Shown: positions 1 through 8,985, numbered from the stretch's first letter. The stretch is 64,000 nt of DNA from SHLQ01 sp964610745 (GCA_964610745.1 CAZSYL010000002.1:1-64000); one strand, 5' to 3'. Program-made: numbers and translations. The notes: generated by a model not told the origin, from the sequence alone.

Positions 1-273
1 ACCTCGGACAACATCGAGTCGTTCATGGATTCTGAGGACTCGAACATCCGTCGCTTCCTCGGACTCCCAATCGAAGACGACGAAGGCAACGAGACCGTTG
101 CAGAGGTCGGACTTGGACTCCCAACCGACTTTGCTTGGCAGATCGTTTCCCAGGTTGGTAACTACGGCGAAATCTTCGAGCGCAACCTTGGACCAATCGG
201 CCTCCAGCTCGAGGGCAGCCCGAACGACATCTGGACCAACGGTGGCCTCCAGTACGTTCCGCCATTCCGCTAA
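1..273 (+). CDS. Amino-acid ABC transporter substrate-binding protein, C-terminal part (5' truncated by window edge)
   Basis: Only the last 90 residues are present; the reading frame is open from base 1 and ends in TAA at 271-273. The tail carries the pattern of general L-amino-acid binding proteins (AapJ/BztA type): an FLGLP stretch, LPTDFAWQIV, VGNYGEIFERNLG and a final NGGLQYVPPFR. Such proteins capture amino acids outside the membrane and deliver them to the permease pair encoded next. Two permease genes and an ATPase follow on the same strand, supporting the call. A strong hairpin separates this gene from the permeases. Signal peptide and ligand lobe 1 lie outside the window. Confidence 0.85.
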   Translation, partial: TSDNIESFMDSEDSNIRRFLGLPIEDDEGNETVAEVGLGLPTDFAWQIVSQVGNYGEIFERNLGPIGLQLEGSPNDIWTNGGLQYVPPFR

Positions 274-341
274 GGCACCTCGGTTTTCGACTCTGAAGTT
301 GAGAACCAACGTGTGACAAACACGTAAATTTATAAGTGATT

Positions 342-385
342 GAAGGGACCGAGTTGGACAACCAACTCGGTCCCTTCTACGTTTT
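342..385 (+). terminator. Intra-operon hairpin, partial terminator or attenuator
   Basis: A perfect 16-bp inverted repeat (arms 342-357 and 362-377, loop ACAA) is followed by TACGTTTT. It lies 68 bases after the binding-protein stop and 41 bases before the first permease. Such stems commonly limit read-through or protect the upstream mRNA, so that binding protein exceeds permease. The short, interrupted T run suggests incomplete termination. The structure is visible; the role is inferred. Confidence 0.7.
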
Positions 386-426
386 GGAACCGATCTGTTG
401 GCACAAGGGTGTGCCGTGGAGGGCAG

Positions 427-1707
427 ATGATCACCGTTCTTCTTTGGGCGTTAGCGCTCTTTCTCGTTCTCGCCGTCATCTATGTTTTCGGACGCCTCGC
501 GTTCGATACGATCCAGCTGTTCCGCACCCGCGCAGCTCGCGATGACAGCGCCGTGCTTTGGCGAGACGTCGGGGCGATCGGAATCGCCTCCCAGGTCGTC
601 GCACTCGGAGCAATCGCCGCACTCCTCGCCTTCCTCTGGCGCAACTTTATTGCCCGCACCGATCTCATCGGCCTGGACCTCTCGTTCGACTTCCTCGATC
701 AGCCGGGCAACATCACCATTGCCGACAATCCGCTCTCCGCGGGCGACACGGTCGCCGAAGCCATCACGCAGGGTTTCCTCAACACGCTGCGCGTCATCGT
801 GGTCGGGATCCCGGCCGCACTCATCCTCGGCACGCTTATCGGCATCACCCGGTTCTCTTCGAACTGGCTCCTTCGCAAGCTCGCCACCGGCTACGTCGAG
901 TTCTTCCGAAACATCCCGCCTTTGCTCGTGATCGTCTTTATTTGGCGAGCGGTCTTCCTGCGGTTCCCGACCGCACAGAACGCCTGGAAGCCGTTCGACA
1001 GCCTCTTTATCTTCAGCAACAGCCGCTTCGCATTCCCCTCGCTTAAACGAACTGGTGACGGCAACTTTCAGCTGTTCGTCTGGCTTGTGGTAATCGCAAT
1101 CATCGCGGCGATCATCGTTGGAGTCTGGCGAACGTCGGTGTTCAACAACACCGGAGCTCCTCATCGGCGCACGCTCTGGGGCCTCGGCACCTTCGTCGGT
1201 GTCATCTTGGTGTCATTCTTCGCACTCGGCACCCCGGTCACCCTCTCGATTCCCGAACTCGACGATCGTGGTCGTGTGTTCACCGATGGCATCCGCATGC
1301 AGATGCCATACGCCGCGCTCACGTTCGCTCTGGTGATTTACACCTCGACCCACATCTCCGAGATCGTTCGCGGATCGATCCTGGCGGTCCACAAAGGCCA
1401 GGAGGAAGCTGGTAACGCTCTCGCACTGTCAACGGTGCAGCGATATCGATTCGTGATCCTCCCTCAGGCCTTCCGGGTGGCGTTCCCGCCGCTGATCAGC
1501 CAGATGCTCAACTTCGCGAAGAACAGCTCGCTCGCGCTCGGCATTGCGTTCACTGAAACGACGGCGCTGATCCAGAACCTCTTCGGCCAATCCCAGCCAG
1601 CGCCGCAGCTCCTGCTCATCCTGGCCCTTTTGTATCTGACGATCTCGCTCGTCTTGTCGGCCTTCGGCAATGTCATTAACCGGCGACTCCAACTGGTAGG
1701 TAGATAA
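427..1707 (+). CDS. Amino-acid ABC transporter permease (AapQ/BztB-like)
   Basis: A 426-residue inner-membrane permease of the polar amino-acid (HisM/GlnP) family. The transmembrane domain contains the typical early segment around GFLNTLRVIVVGIP and FFRNIPPLLVIVFIW, and the cytoplasmic EAA loop GQEEAGNALAL..RFVILPQAFR that docks the ATPase. It is longer than simple GlnP-type permeases (about 220 aa), as in the Aap/Bzt group. I chose ATG 427 because GGAGG lies just before it (418-422) and the frame upstream runs through the hairpin at 342-377. A TTG at 340 is in frame but would put the start inside that stem. The next gene follows after two bases. Confidence 0.88.
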   Translation: MITVLLWALALFLVLAVIYVFGRLAFDTIQLFRTRAARDDSAVLWRDVGAIGIASQVVALGAIAALLAFLWRNFIARTDLIGLDLSFDFLDQPGNITIADNPLSAGDTVAEAITQGFLNTLRVIVVGIPAALILGTLIGITRFSSNWLLRKLATGYVEFFRNIPPLLVIVFIWRAVFLRFPTAQNAWKPFDSLFIFSNSRFAFPSLKRTGDGNFQLFVWLVVIAIIAAIIVGVWRTSVFNNTGAPHRRTLWGLGTFVGVILVSFFALGTPVTLSIPELDDRGRVFTDGIRMQMPYAALTFALVIYTSTHISEIVRGSILAVHKGQEEAGNALALSTVQRYRFVILPQAFRVAFPPLISQMLNFAKNSSLALGIAFTETTALIQNLFGQSQPAPQLLLILALLYLTISLVLSAFGNVINRRLQLVGR

Positions 1708-1709
1708 CG

Positions 1710-3149
1710 ATGGCTCAATCCATTGCAACACCGGTGATTCCGCTCGGTGAAGGCCAAACAGATCCGGACGAACCGCCAAGCAATAAGCTCCCGCCCGGCG
1801 AGTGGTTGAAAGAGAACCTCTTCTCCGGCGTCGTAAACAGCATCGTGACCATCATCGTTGGCCTCATTGCGGTCGCCGGTATCGTCTTCTCACTCGTCTG
1901 GGCATTTACGGCGCCGTGGGAGATCGTCCAGGTCAACCTGGCGAACTTCATGCAGGGCCAGTTCCCCCGCGACGAACTGTGGCGACCGTGGGTTTCCGGG
2001 TTCATCTTCCTCGCCGCAATAGGACTGATGACCGGAGCGCTTGCGCGCAGCGCTCACGAACTCGCCCTCGCTCAAGATCTCCCGACCTCGAAGGAATCCA
2101 TCGCTAGCCTCTTCCGCCGGTTCTGGACGATCTTGGCAGCGCTGGTGTTCTTCGTGAGCTTTGCCCGCACACTTCCTCCATACATCGGCCTTGCTGTAGC
2201 CGTCGTGATCGTCATTGCCGCCCGCGAGATCGGTTGGCAGCTACCAGCGAGCATCCGCCGGTCGGCAGTCTTTATCGGCGCCACGCTCGTTGTTCTGTCG
2301 GTCCTTGTCATCGCCGGAACCTCCGGGCTTGGTGGAGGAATTCTCGGTCTGATCGCGTTCGCGTGGACCGGGGTCGAACTCGGACGTCGAGATAGCGGCG
2401 GCGGAGCGGCTTCGACTGCTACGACGCTGATCCCAGCTGCCGTCGTCGGTGTGGTTATTTGGATCGTCGTCCGAGCGATTGGTTTTGAGGGATTCGGCTG
2501 GGACGACTGGGGCGGTTTGCAGATCACGCTGTTCACCGCGGTTGTGGGTATCACGACCGGTATGCCATTCGGCATCCTGCTTGCATTGGGTCGTCGTTCG
2601 GATCTTCCGGTGCTCAAGACCGCTTCGGTCATCTTCATCGAATTCGTCCGCGGCGTACCGCTGATCTCGCTGCTCCTTGCATCGGGACTATTGCTTCCGC
2701 TGTTCCTGCCGGTCAGCCTTCCTCGACCAGCGCAGCTCACCCTGGCGATCATCGTGATCACCATGTTCAGCTCGGCCTACATTGCAGAGATCGTCCGCGG
2801 TGGCCTCCAGGCGGTGCCAAAGGGTCAGGCTGAGGCTGCACAGGCATCGGGCATGTCGGCGTTCAACGTGCAGCGCCTCATCGTTCTGCCTCAAGCCTTG
2901 CGTGCGGTAATACCTGCCATGGTCGGCCAGTTCATCGCCCTCTTCAAGGACACTTCACTGCTCTCGATCATCGGGGTAAGCGAATTCCTCCGCATCACCG
3001 ATATCGCGAATGCGCAGCCGCAGTTCGCAGGCGCAAATCTTGCAATCCAGACGTACATCGTGGTCGCTGTCGGCTACTGGGCGTTTGCGTATACCTTGTC
3101 CAAAGAGAGCCGCAGGCTCGAAGCCAAACTGGGAGTTGGTACGCGATGA
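1710..3149 (+). CDS. Amino-acid ABC transporter permease (AapM/BztC-like)
   Basis: A 479-residue permease partnering the preceding one. The first ~265 residues form several hydrophobic helices separated by soluble stretches. The conserved permease domain occupies the C-terminal half, from LQITLFTAVVGITTGMPFG through FIEFVRGVPLI to the EAA loop GQAEAAQASGM..RLIVLPQALR. The large N-terminal extension is characteristic of AapM/BztC proteins. GGTAGGTAG lies just upstream of ATG 1710. The stop overlaps the start of the ATPase gene (ATGA), which implies translational coupling. The substrate is presumably a range of L-amino acids, by family only. Confidence 0.88.
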   Translation: MAQSIATPVIPLGEGQTDPDEPPSNKLPPGEWLKENLFSGVVNSIVTIIVGLIAVAGIVFSLVWAFTAPWEIVQVNLANFMQGQFPRDELWRPWVSGFIFLAAIGLMTGALARSAHELALAQDLPTSKESIASLFRRFWTILAALVFFVSFARTLPPYIGLAVAVVIVIAAREIGWQLPASIRRSAVFIGATLVVLSVLVIAGTSGLGGGILGLIAFAWTGVELGRRDSGGGAASTATTLIPAAVVGVVIWIVVRAIGFEGFGWDDWGGLQITLFTAVVGITTGMPFGILLALGRRSDLPVLKTASVIFIEFVRGVPLISLLLASGLLLPLFLPVSLPRPAQLTLAIIVITMFSSAYIAEIVRGGLQAVPKGQAEAAQASGMSAFNVQRLIVLPQALRAVIPAMVGQFIALFKDTSLLSIIGVSEFLRITDIANAQPQFAGANLAIQTYIVVAVGYWAFAYTLSKESRRLEAKLGVGTR

Positions 3150-3925
3150 GCGATGCCTCCATCAATTCAGACGCCACACAGGTCGGCGGCACTGGAAACG
3201 TCATGATCGATGTTCAGAACATCGACAAGTTCTTTGGAGACTTCCAGGCGCTTCACAACATCAATATGAAAGTCGGCGAGCAGGAAGTGGTCGTTGTCAT
3301 CGGCCCGTCGGGCTCGGGCAAATCGACACTCATCCGTTGCATCAATCGACTGGAACGTCACGACCGGGGCATCATTACCGTCGATGGGATCGAGCTGTCC
3401 GACGACGTGAAGTCGATTCAGAACATCCGTCGCGAGACCGGCATGGTGTTCCAGAGCTTCAACTTGTTCCCACACATGACGGTGCTCGAGAACATCACAC
3501 TCGCACCACGAAACGTGCGCAACATCGCAAAGGCTGAAGCCGAAGCGACCGCTATGGAACTGCTCGAACGAGTGAAGATCCCGGACCAGGCACATAAGTT
3601 TCCGGGCCAGCTCTCCGGTGGCCAGCAGCAACGTGTCGCTATCGCGCGTTCGCTGGCAATGAAGCCAAAGGTGATTCTGTTCGATGAACCGACCTCAGCA
3701 CTCGACCCCGAGATGATCAAGGAGGTTCTCGACACGATGAAGGACCTCGCGAATGAGGGCATGACCATGATCGTGGTGACCCACGAGATGGGCTTCGCCC
3801 GCGAGGTCGCCGACCGCGTCGTGTTCATGGCAGATGGCGAGGTCGTCGAAGTCGGTACCCCCGAGCACTTCTTCACCAACCCCCAGGAAGAACGCACACA
3901 GCTCTTCCTGAGCCAGATCCTCTAG
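3146..3925 (+). CDS. Amino-acid ABC transporter ATP-binding protein (AapP/GlnQ-like)
   Basis: A 259-residue ABC ATPase that powers the two permeases. Visible motifs are Walker A GPSGSGKST, Q-loop region MVFQSFNLFPHMT, signature LSGGQQQR, Walker B VILFDEPTSALD and switch histidine VVTHEMGFAREVADRV. The C-terminal GTPEHFFTNPQEERTQLFLSQIL is standard for the GlnQ/HisP/AapP branch. The first ~18 residues are extra relative to GlnQ; a second in-frame ATG at MIDVQNIDKFFG could be the true start. It overlaps the upstream permease by four bases and closes the operon. A convergent glycerate kinase gene lies 17 bases downstream. Confidence 0.93.
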   Translation: MSDASINSDATQVGGTGNVMIDVQNIDKFFGDFQALHNINMKVGEQEVVVVIGPSGSGKSTLIRCINRLERHDRGIITVDGIELSDDVKSIQNIRRETGMVFQSFNLFPHMTVLENITLAPRNVRNIAKAEAEATAMELLERVKIPDQAHKFPGQLSGGQQQRVAIARSLAMKPKVILFDEPTSALDPEMIKEVLDTMKDLANEGMTMIVVTHEMGFAREVADRVVFMADGEVVEVGTPEHFFTNPQEERTQLFLSQIL

Positions 3926-3942
3926 CCCATCGGCAACGCTGG

Positions 3943-4941
3943 TCAGACTCCAAACCTTCGGTGTAGACAAGCAGCGACTGCGGTGGTGATAGAACGCGTG
4001 GTTTCGGCCATGGCCTGTTCGAGACCAAACTCGTCGGTCAGCGAGACAGCAACGACCTTGCCGCCCACGTCGTCGAAAACCTGACCGGCGACGGCGAGTA
4101 CCGGCACACCGTGGTTTGCGGCGAGCGAAGCGACTCCCCCAACCACCTTGCCATTGAACGATTCCTCGTCGAGGAAACCCTCACCGGTGATCACCAAGTC
4201 CGCGCCGACGAGCGCAGCATTCAACTCCGTAACCTCGGCCACGATGTCGAAACCATCTACAAGCGAGGCACCAAGCGCTGCGAGTCCTCCGGCCAGCCCA
4301 CCAGCAGCCCCACCACGTTCGAGCTCGGAGACGTCGACCCCAAATCGGTCTCGATATGTCTCGACCAATGCCTGCAGACGCCGAGTCAACATCGCGACCT
4401 GCGCTCGACTCGCGCCCTTCTGCGGCCCAAATACCGACGCAGCATCAACAAACAACGTCCGAACATCGCACGCAACGACGAGCTCCACTCCCTTGAGTCG
4501 AGCCGCCGAGCCGCCGAGAGCCTCGATCGCCCCGAGGCCTCCGTCGGTCGTCGCCGATCCGCCCACGCCAATGATGATCCTGGTCGCCCCCGCATCGACC
4601 GCGTCAGAGATCAAGTCCCCAACTCCCGCCGTCGTGGCCCGCAACGGATCGTTCTCTTCCTTTCCGCCAGCGAGCACCAACCCCGAAGACTGCGCCATCT
4701 CCAACACGGCCATACCGTTGTCGTATCTCCACTCCGCGTTGACCGGGTCACCGAGTGGGCCGGTGACGGGCGAAGAACGGTTCGCACCACCCAATGCTGC
4801 CAGAGTCCCCTCACCACCGTCGGCCATGGGCACCAGCGTGCACGAGTAGCCGGCCGCCTCAACAGCGCTCGCTATCGCCACGGACACCTCGCGAGCTGAC
4901 GCAGTTCCTTTGAACTTGTCAGGCGCTACCACGATCCGCAT
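3943..4941 (-). CDS. Glycerate kinase (GlxK/GarK family)
   Basis: A 332-residue kinase phosphorylating glycerate with ATP. It begins with MRIVVAPDKFKGTASAREV and contains MADGGEGT, GVGGSATTDGGLGA, VFGPQKGAS, a glycine-rich AAGGLAGGLAALGA segment and GEGFLDEESFNGKVVGG, all hallmarks of the family. Family members are usually 370-380 aa. The shortening lies partly just before FGPQKGA, where the usual NPL.G..GA stretch is missing. ATG 4941 is preferred over an in-frame TTG six bases upstream. The start codon lies in a 19-bp palindrome. The gene is divergent from a methyltransferase gene. 2- versus 3-phosphoglycerate as product cannot be told from sequence. Confidence 0.88.
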   Translation of the reverse strand: MRIVVAPDKFKGTASAREVSVAIASAVEAAGYSCTLVPMADGGEGTLAALGGANRSSPVTGPLGDPVNAEWRYDNGMAVLEMAQSSGLVLAGGKEENDPLRATTAGVGDLISDAVDAGATRIIIGVGGSATTDGGLGAIEALGGSAARLKGVELVVACDVRTLFVDAASVFGPQKGASRAQVAMLTRRLQALVETYRDRFGVDVSELERGGAAGGLAGGLAALGASLVDGFDIVAEVTELNAALVGADLVITGEGFLDEESFNGKVVGGVASLAANHGVPVLAVAGQVFDDVGGKVVAVSLTDEFGLEQAMAETTRSITTAVAACLHRRFGV

Positions 4942-4958
4942 AGGCAATTATTGCCTAT
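4940..4958. promoter_or_regulatory. 19-bp palindrome, candidate operator
   Basis: ATAGGCAA and TTGCCTAT are exact reverse complements separated by TTA. The palindrome overlaps the ATG of the glycerate kinase gene and lies 42 bases upstream of the divergent methyltransferase start. Its size and symmetry fit a dimeric repressor site. No regulator gene is adjacent, so which protein binds is unknown. Confidence 0.4.
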
Positions 4959-4999
4959 CGGCACGCTCAACGGACAACCTCAGTCGGTACGTTCAAACT

Positions 5000-5716
5000 A
5001 TGGCTGAAGACCCCACACCTCCGACCGAGATCTCCCTCACTCCGAATCTTCCCGAAATGACCGAGGCAGAACTACGCGAACTCGCCCAGCAGTTGGCAAA
5101 GCCCGAAGGTGAACGTGGCCAACAAGTCGCGGAAACCATGAACGAATCGAATCACGGGATGACCATGGCCACCCTTAGGTCGCTCAACGTGATCGACAAC
5201 GACAACATCCTGGAGATTGGTTTCGGAAACGGCGACCACGTTCCCGAAATACTCGAGGCAGCCCGAGGGCTCCAATATGCCGGTCTTGATATTTCCGAGA
5301 CGATGTTGCACGAAGCAACAGCGCGCAACGCTCAACTCATCGACTCAGGCACGGCGACGTTCCATCTCGGAGATGGCACTACGATCGATCTTCCTTCGAA
5401 CAGCTTCCAGCGCGTTTTTACGGTGAACACCATCTATTTCTGGGATGACCGACCCTCGTACCTCCAACAGATTGAGCACGTCATGGCACCCGGTGCCACA
5501 CTCGCCATTGCATACGTACGTAGTGACTTCATGAAGACGCTCCCCTTCACTCAGTGGGGCTTTACCTTCACCGACGACGCCGACATCGAAGAGTTGGCTC
5601 AACAGACGTCGCTCTCGCTTCTCGGCATCGATCATTTGACCCACGACGTCTATGACAAGACCGGCACCCCGCAAAGTCGGCCCTTCTCGATCGCCCGCCT
5701 CGCAAAGGCGAGCTAA
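5000..5716 (+). CDS. Class I SAM-dependent methyltransferase
   Basis: A 238-residue soluble methyltransferase. Motif I is ILEIGFGNGDHV (residues 70-81), followed by the acidic loop YAGLDISETMLHEA that holds the ribose of SAM, then FHLGDGTTIDLPSNSFQRVFTVNTIYFW (motifs II-III), as in UbiE/BioC-like enzymes. The substrate cannot be assigned. Start ATG 5000 (MAEDPTPP) fits the family length; the frame is open further upstream but that extension would overlap the divergent kinase gene. It stands alone, with a desaturase gene 43 bases downstream that may be co-transcribed. Confidence 0.8.
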   Translation: MAEDPTPPTEISLTPNLPEMTEAELRELAQQLAKPEGERGQQVAETMNESNHGMTMATLRSLNVIDNDNILEIGFGNGDHVPEILEAARGLQYAGLDISETMLHEATARNAQLIDSGTATFHLGDGTTIDLPSNSFQRVFTVNTIYFWDDRPSYLQQIEHVMAPGATLAIAYVRSDFMKTLPFTQWGFTFTDDADIEELAQQTSLSLLGIDHLTHDVYDKTGTPQSRPFSIARLAKAS

Positions 5717-5759
5717 ACGTGTGTGGCCTTATTGACCAAGGTTTCGGTACTCTGGGCAT

Positions 5760-6764
5760 ATGACCCAATCGGCGGCGGACGCTCTCTCGCACGACGAGAT
5801 TGTCGCGTCGATGACCGGCGGCATGGCCAACCCGGTGCACTCGACCTTCACCGGCAGTGATTTGTTGCGTTCCGACGGGCGTCCGCGCCCGGAGTTCCGA
5901 GCGAAGCTTCGAGAGATCGACAATGCGAGGAACGCCGTGACCGTGCTGTCCCTTGTGATCGCGCCAATTTTGGTGACGTGGGCCGTTCTTGCTCTCCCGG
6001 TCTGGTGGGTCGTGCTTCTCGCTATCGCCGCGATGGGCATGATCCAGACCCGGTGGTACATCCTCCATCACGAAGCTGCGCATCGACTCCTGTTTTCGAA
6101 CCGGCGAACCAACGATCTAGTGGGTATCAATTTTCTCGGGTGGCTTCCGTTCGGCACCGGCACTCACCACTACCGTCGCGGACATGCCAACCACCATCGC
6201 GACGAATTCGGTCCAAACGAACCCGACTTCCTCCTGTACGCGCTGTATCCCATCGCCAGAAGTTCGATGCGACGCAAACTTCGCCGCGATGCCACCGGGG
6301 TCTCGGCGTACCGGTTATTGAAGCCGCGCATCACGGGCCTGTGGACCGCCAACGCCCGCAGCACTGCGGTGCGTTTCATCTTGGGGCAAGTCCTCGTCGC
6401 TGCCCTTTTCATCGTCTTCGCCGAATGGTGGCACTACCCCGTTCTCTGGGTTCTTCCGTATGTCACCTGGTACCAAGTCCAGAACCGTCTTCGTTCAATC
6501 GCTGAGCACGGAGGCATGACGAGATCCAGTGACAGGCGAGCGACCACACACCACGTTGAGCAACACTGGCTGCCATCGATCTTCATGACGCCCTACAACG
6601 TTGGCTACCATCTCGCCCATCACGTGGACTCTGGAGTGCCGTTCAGAAACCTGCCAACGCTGCATCGTGCACTACGAGATGCGGGGTATTTCGACGATGT
6701 CGTAACGTGGCCAAACTACCGAAGCCTGTGGTTTGCCCTCATGCGAGGTGAACAAAGCTCCTAA
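5760..6764 (+). CDS. Membrane fatty acid desaturase family protein
   Basis: A 334-residue di-iron membrane desaturase-type protein. Histidine boxes are HEAAH (residues 104-108), HHYRRGHANHH (136-146), HHVEQHW and GYHLAHHVDSG, the arrangement that binds two irons in DesA/AlkB-like enzymes. Hydrophobic segments around residues 60-100 and 205-235 anchor it. It probably introduces a double bond into, or hydroxylates, a lipid acyl chain or carotenoid-like substrate; the sequence does not discriminate. ATG 5760 follows a short gap after the methyltransferase gene. The trehalose-phosphate synthase gene begins nine bases after its stop, so the three may share a transcript. Confidence 0.85.
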   Translation: MTQSAADALSHDEIVASMTGGMANPVHSTFTGSDLLRSDGRPRPEFRAKLREIDNARNAVTVLSLVIAPILVTWAVLALPVWWVVLLAIAAMGMIQTRWYILHHEAAHRLLFSNRRTNDLVGINFLGWLPFGTGTHHYRRGHANHHRDEFGPNEPDFLLYALYPIARSSMRRKLRRDATGVSAYRLLKPRITGLWTANARSTAVRFILGQVLVAALFIVFAEWWHYPVLWVLPYVTWYQVQNRLRSIAEHGGMTRSSDRRATTHHVEQHWLPSIFMTPYNVGYHLAHHVDSGVPFRNLPTLHRALRDAGYFDDVVTWPNYRSLWFALMRGEQSS

Positions 6765-6773
6765 GGTGGAAGG

Positions 6774-8174
6774 GTGTCACGCCCCCTTCTGATCGCATCC
6801 AACCGAGGACCAGTCTCCTTCAAAGTTGTCGACGGTGAACTCGTCGGCTCCAGGGGGGCCGGGGGCCTCGTCTCTGGAATCGGGCCACTGGTGCAGTCGA
6901 CCGACACCACGTGGATGGCCGCTGGTTTGTCCGAAGGCGATCGCTTGGCAGCTTCATCGGGCGTGATCGAAGCCGAGGGCTTTCGGGTGCGGACGCTCGA
7001 TATCGATCCGCACGATCTCGACCTTGCCTACAACACGATCGCGAACGAGACACTCTGGTATACCTACCACGACCTTTACAATCGCTCCCGCGAACCAGTG
7101 ATCGACTCCCAGTGGTACGAAGCATGGGTGGCGTTTCGAAGCTATAACCGGGTGTTCGCCGAGACGATCGTCGAGGAAGCCGAGGAGGACTCGATCGTTC
7201 TGCTGCAGGATTACCATCTCGCACTGACAGCACCACGGATCCGCGACGAACGCCCAGACATCACAACCGTGCATTTCAGCCATACTCCGTTTCCGACGCC
7301 GGGGGCTTTGCGGATCCTTCCCGAGCTCGCTCGCACCGAGTTGCTGCTTGGATATATGGCCGCCGATTCGCTGGGTTTCCACTCCAGCCGATGGAGCGAT
7401 GCGTTCATCGACAGCTGTCGGGAGAACCTCGGCGTACGGCCGACCAAGACGTTCGTGTCGCCACTGGGGTCCGACGTTGACCAGCTTCAGGACATTGCAA
7501 AGTCACCGGAATGTGAAAGCGAGCTCGCAGAGCTTGAAGCGGTCGTCGGTGACCGGTTCGTGATCGGTCGAACCGAACGCCTCGAACTGTCGAAGAACAT
7601 TTTGCGAGGTTTCTGGGCATACGACGAACTATTGGCAATGCGCCAGGACCTTCACGGTGAGGTCGTCTTTGCCGCGTCGTTCTCTCCCACTCGTACCGGC
7701 GTTCCCGACTACGGCCGATACCGCGCAGAAGTCGAAGCTGCGATAGCGGAGATCAATGCGCGCTGGGAAACACCTGACTGGACGCCGATCCACGTCACGA
7801 TCGAGAACAACTACCCCCGCGCCATAGCGATTTTGCGACGTTATGACGCACTGTTGGTCAACCCGATTCGAGATGGACTGAATCTCGTCGCGAGTGAGGG
7901 CCCGATCGTCAATGAACGCGATGGACTCGTGATGTTGAGCCGCGAGGCCGGCATCTTCGACGAGATGTCTGGCATCGCAACCGAAGTCCACGCTTATGAC
8001 ATCACCCAAACAGCCCAAGCAATGTCCGATCTGATCGATATGGACGCTGACCAACGCCGCGACACATCGGCGGACCTGCTCGACATCGCCACATCTCGCA
8101 ACCCAGCAATTTGGCTCGACGAACAACTCGCCGCTGCAGCAGACGCGTCAGAATCTAAGCAGCAGGACGGGTAG
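6774..8174 (+). CDS. otsA: Trehalose-6-phosphate synthase (GT20)
   Basis: A 466-residue glycosyltransferase family 20 enzyme joining glucose from a nucleotide sugar to glucose-6-phosphate. Features are the N-terminal loop SNRGPVSF...SRGAGGLVSG, LLQDYHLALTAP, FSHTPFPTPGALRILP and NPIRDGLNLVASEGP near the C-terminus. The usual DRLDYTKGI donor-site motif reads TERLELSKNI, a variant I associate with actinobacterial OtsA-like proteins, so a related sugar-phosphate synthase such as a glucosylglycerol-phosphate type is possible. Start GTG 6774 follows GGTGGAAGG. A trehalose-phosphatase-like gene lies convergently four bases downstream, which supports the trehalose assignment. Confidence 0.85.
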   Translation: MSRPLLIASNRGPVSFKVVDGELVGSRGAGGLVSGIGPLVQSTDTTWMAAGLSEGDRLAASSGVIEAEGFRVRTLDIDPHDLDLAYNTIANETLWYTYHDLYNRSREPVIDSQWYEAWVAFRSYNRVFAETIVEEAEEDSIVLLQDYHLALTAPRIRDERPDITTVHFSHTPFPTPGALRILPELARTELLLGYMAADSLGFHSSRWSDAFIDSCRENLGVRPTKTFVSPLGSDVDQLQDIAKSPECESELAELEAVVGDRFVIGRTERLELSKNILRGFWAYDELLAMRQDLHGEVVFAASFSPTRTGVPDYGRYRAEVEAAIAEINARWETPDWTPIHVTIENNYPRAIAILRRYDALLVNPIRDGLNLVASEGPIVNERDGLVMLSREAGIFDEMSGIATEVHAYDITQTAQAMSDLIDMDADQRRDTSADLLDIATSRNPAIWLDEQLAAAADASESKQQDG

Positions 8175-8178
8175 CGAC

Positions 8179-8937
8179 CTAACGCGCCGTCGCGCGAAGC
8201 ACCTGGTCGAGCATCGCAACCGCCTCTTCAGGCGTGGTGACCACATCGGTGACAGCGTCGATGAGTTCGTCGGGGGTCTCGACCCCGTTGACGAGCACCG
8301 AGGCCGATGCCTGAAGGCTGCCTCCTTCGCGTGCGGTGGTTAGTCGCTCAAAGGCGGATCGATCGCCGACGTCGTCGCCAAAGTAGACCGCAGCCGACAA
8401 TCCATCGAGCATGTCGGCGATCGCATCGCCCTTGTTTCGCTCGATCGGCGGGTGAATCTCAACCGACATCTTGGCCGAGCGGGCATGAAGGCCCTGAGCA
8501 ATTGCGACTTGATCAGACCATGCTTCGACCTCAGCAGCGCGTTCTGGCGTTGCTCCTCGGTAATGCACGGTGAGCGAGTATGTCTTGTCCTCAACCGCTG
8601 ACGCCCCGAAGCGCTCTGCACCATCGGCGGCGATAGCTGCGATCACCGGCATCCACTCGACGGCAACCGGGTCGACCGTACGAAGATCACCCGTCCGATG
8701 CTCGATGCCGTAGAGGCCCGATAGTTCGACCGGTGGTTCGAAGAACCGCTCGAGAAATGAGATTGGCCTCCCCGAGACCACCGCTACACGGCCACACGCA
8801 TCGGCCAGCCTTGTCATATGATCGACGGCCCCATCGACCGGCGTGACCGTATCGGGGTTTGCAACGATGTGTGAGAGCGTGCCGTCGAGGTCGCTAAAAA
8901 CTCCAACCTTGCCTGGAGCTGTCGCAGCAGCCGCCAA
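8179..8937 (-). CDS. otsB: Trehalose-6-phosphate phosphatase (HAD superfamily)
   Basis: A ~252-residue HAD phosphatase removing phosphate from trehalose-6-phosphate. The N-terminal FSDLDGTLSHI provides the catalytic DxDxT (D16, D18). VAVVSGRP is the second motif, and KGDAIADMLDG with YFGDDVGDRSAF provide the third and fourth. The cap includes GLYGIEHR, typical of OtsB. The start is uncertain: the only standard candidate near the domain is TTG 8937, without a clear ribosome site. The frame stays open to 8985 with an in-frame CTG at 8973 preceded by AGAGAG. It lies just downstream of the LytR_C gene, so the two may be cotranscribed. Confidence 0.85.
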   Translation of the reverse strand: MAAAATAPGKVGVFSDLDGTLSHIVANPDTVTPVDGAVDHMTRLADACGRVAVVSGRPISFLERFFEPPVELSGLYGIEHRTGDLRTVDPVAVEWMPVIAAIAADGAERFGASAVEDKTYSLTVHYRGATPERAAEVEAWSDQVAIAQGLHARSAKMSVEIHPPIERNKGDAIADMLDGLSAAVYFGDDVGDRSAFERLTTAREGGSLQASASVLVNGVETPDELIDAVTDVVTTPEEAVAMLDQVLRATAR

Positions 8938-8985
8938 AAAAGCTGCAAATCCGGATGTTGGTTCCTGGCTCAGGACGTTGACTCT

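Noticed and set aside
340..426. Longer N-terminus of the first permease from TTG 340
   Set aside because: The added residues would be translated from the 16-bp hairpin; ATG 427 has its own ribosome site and starts at the family N-terminus.
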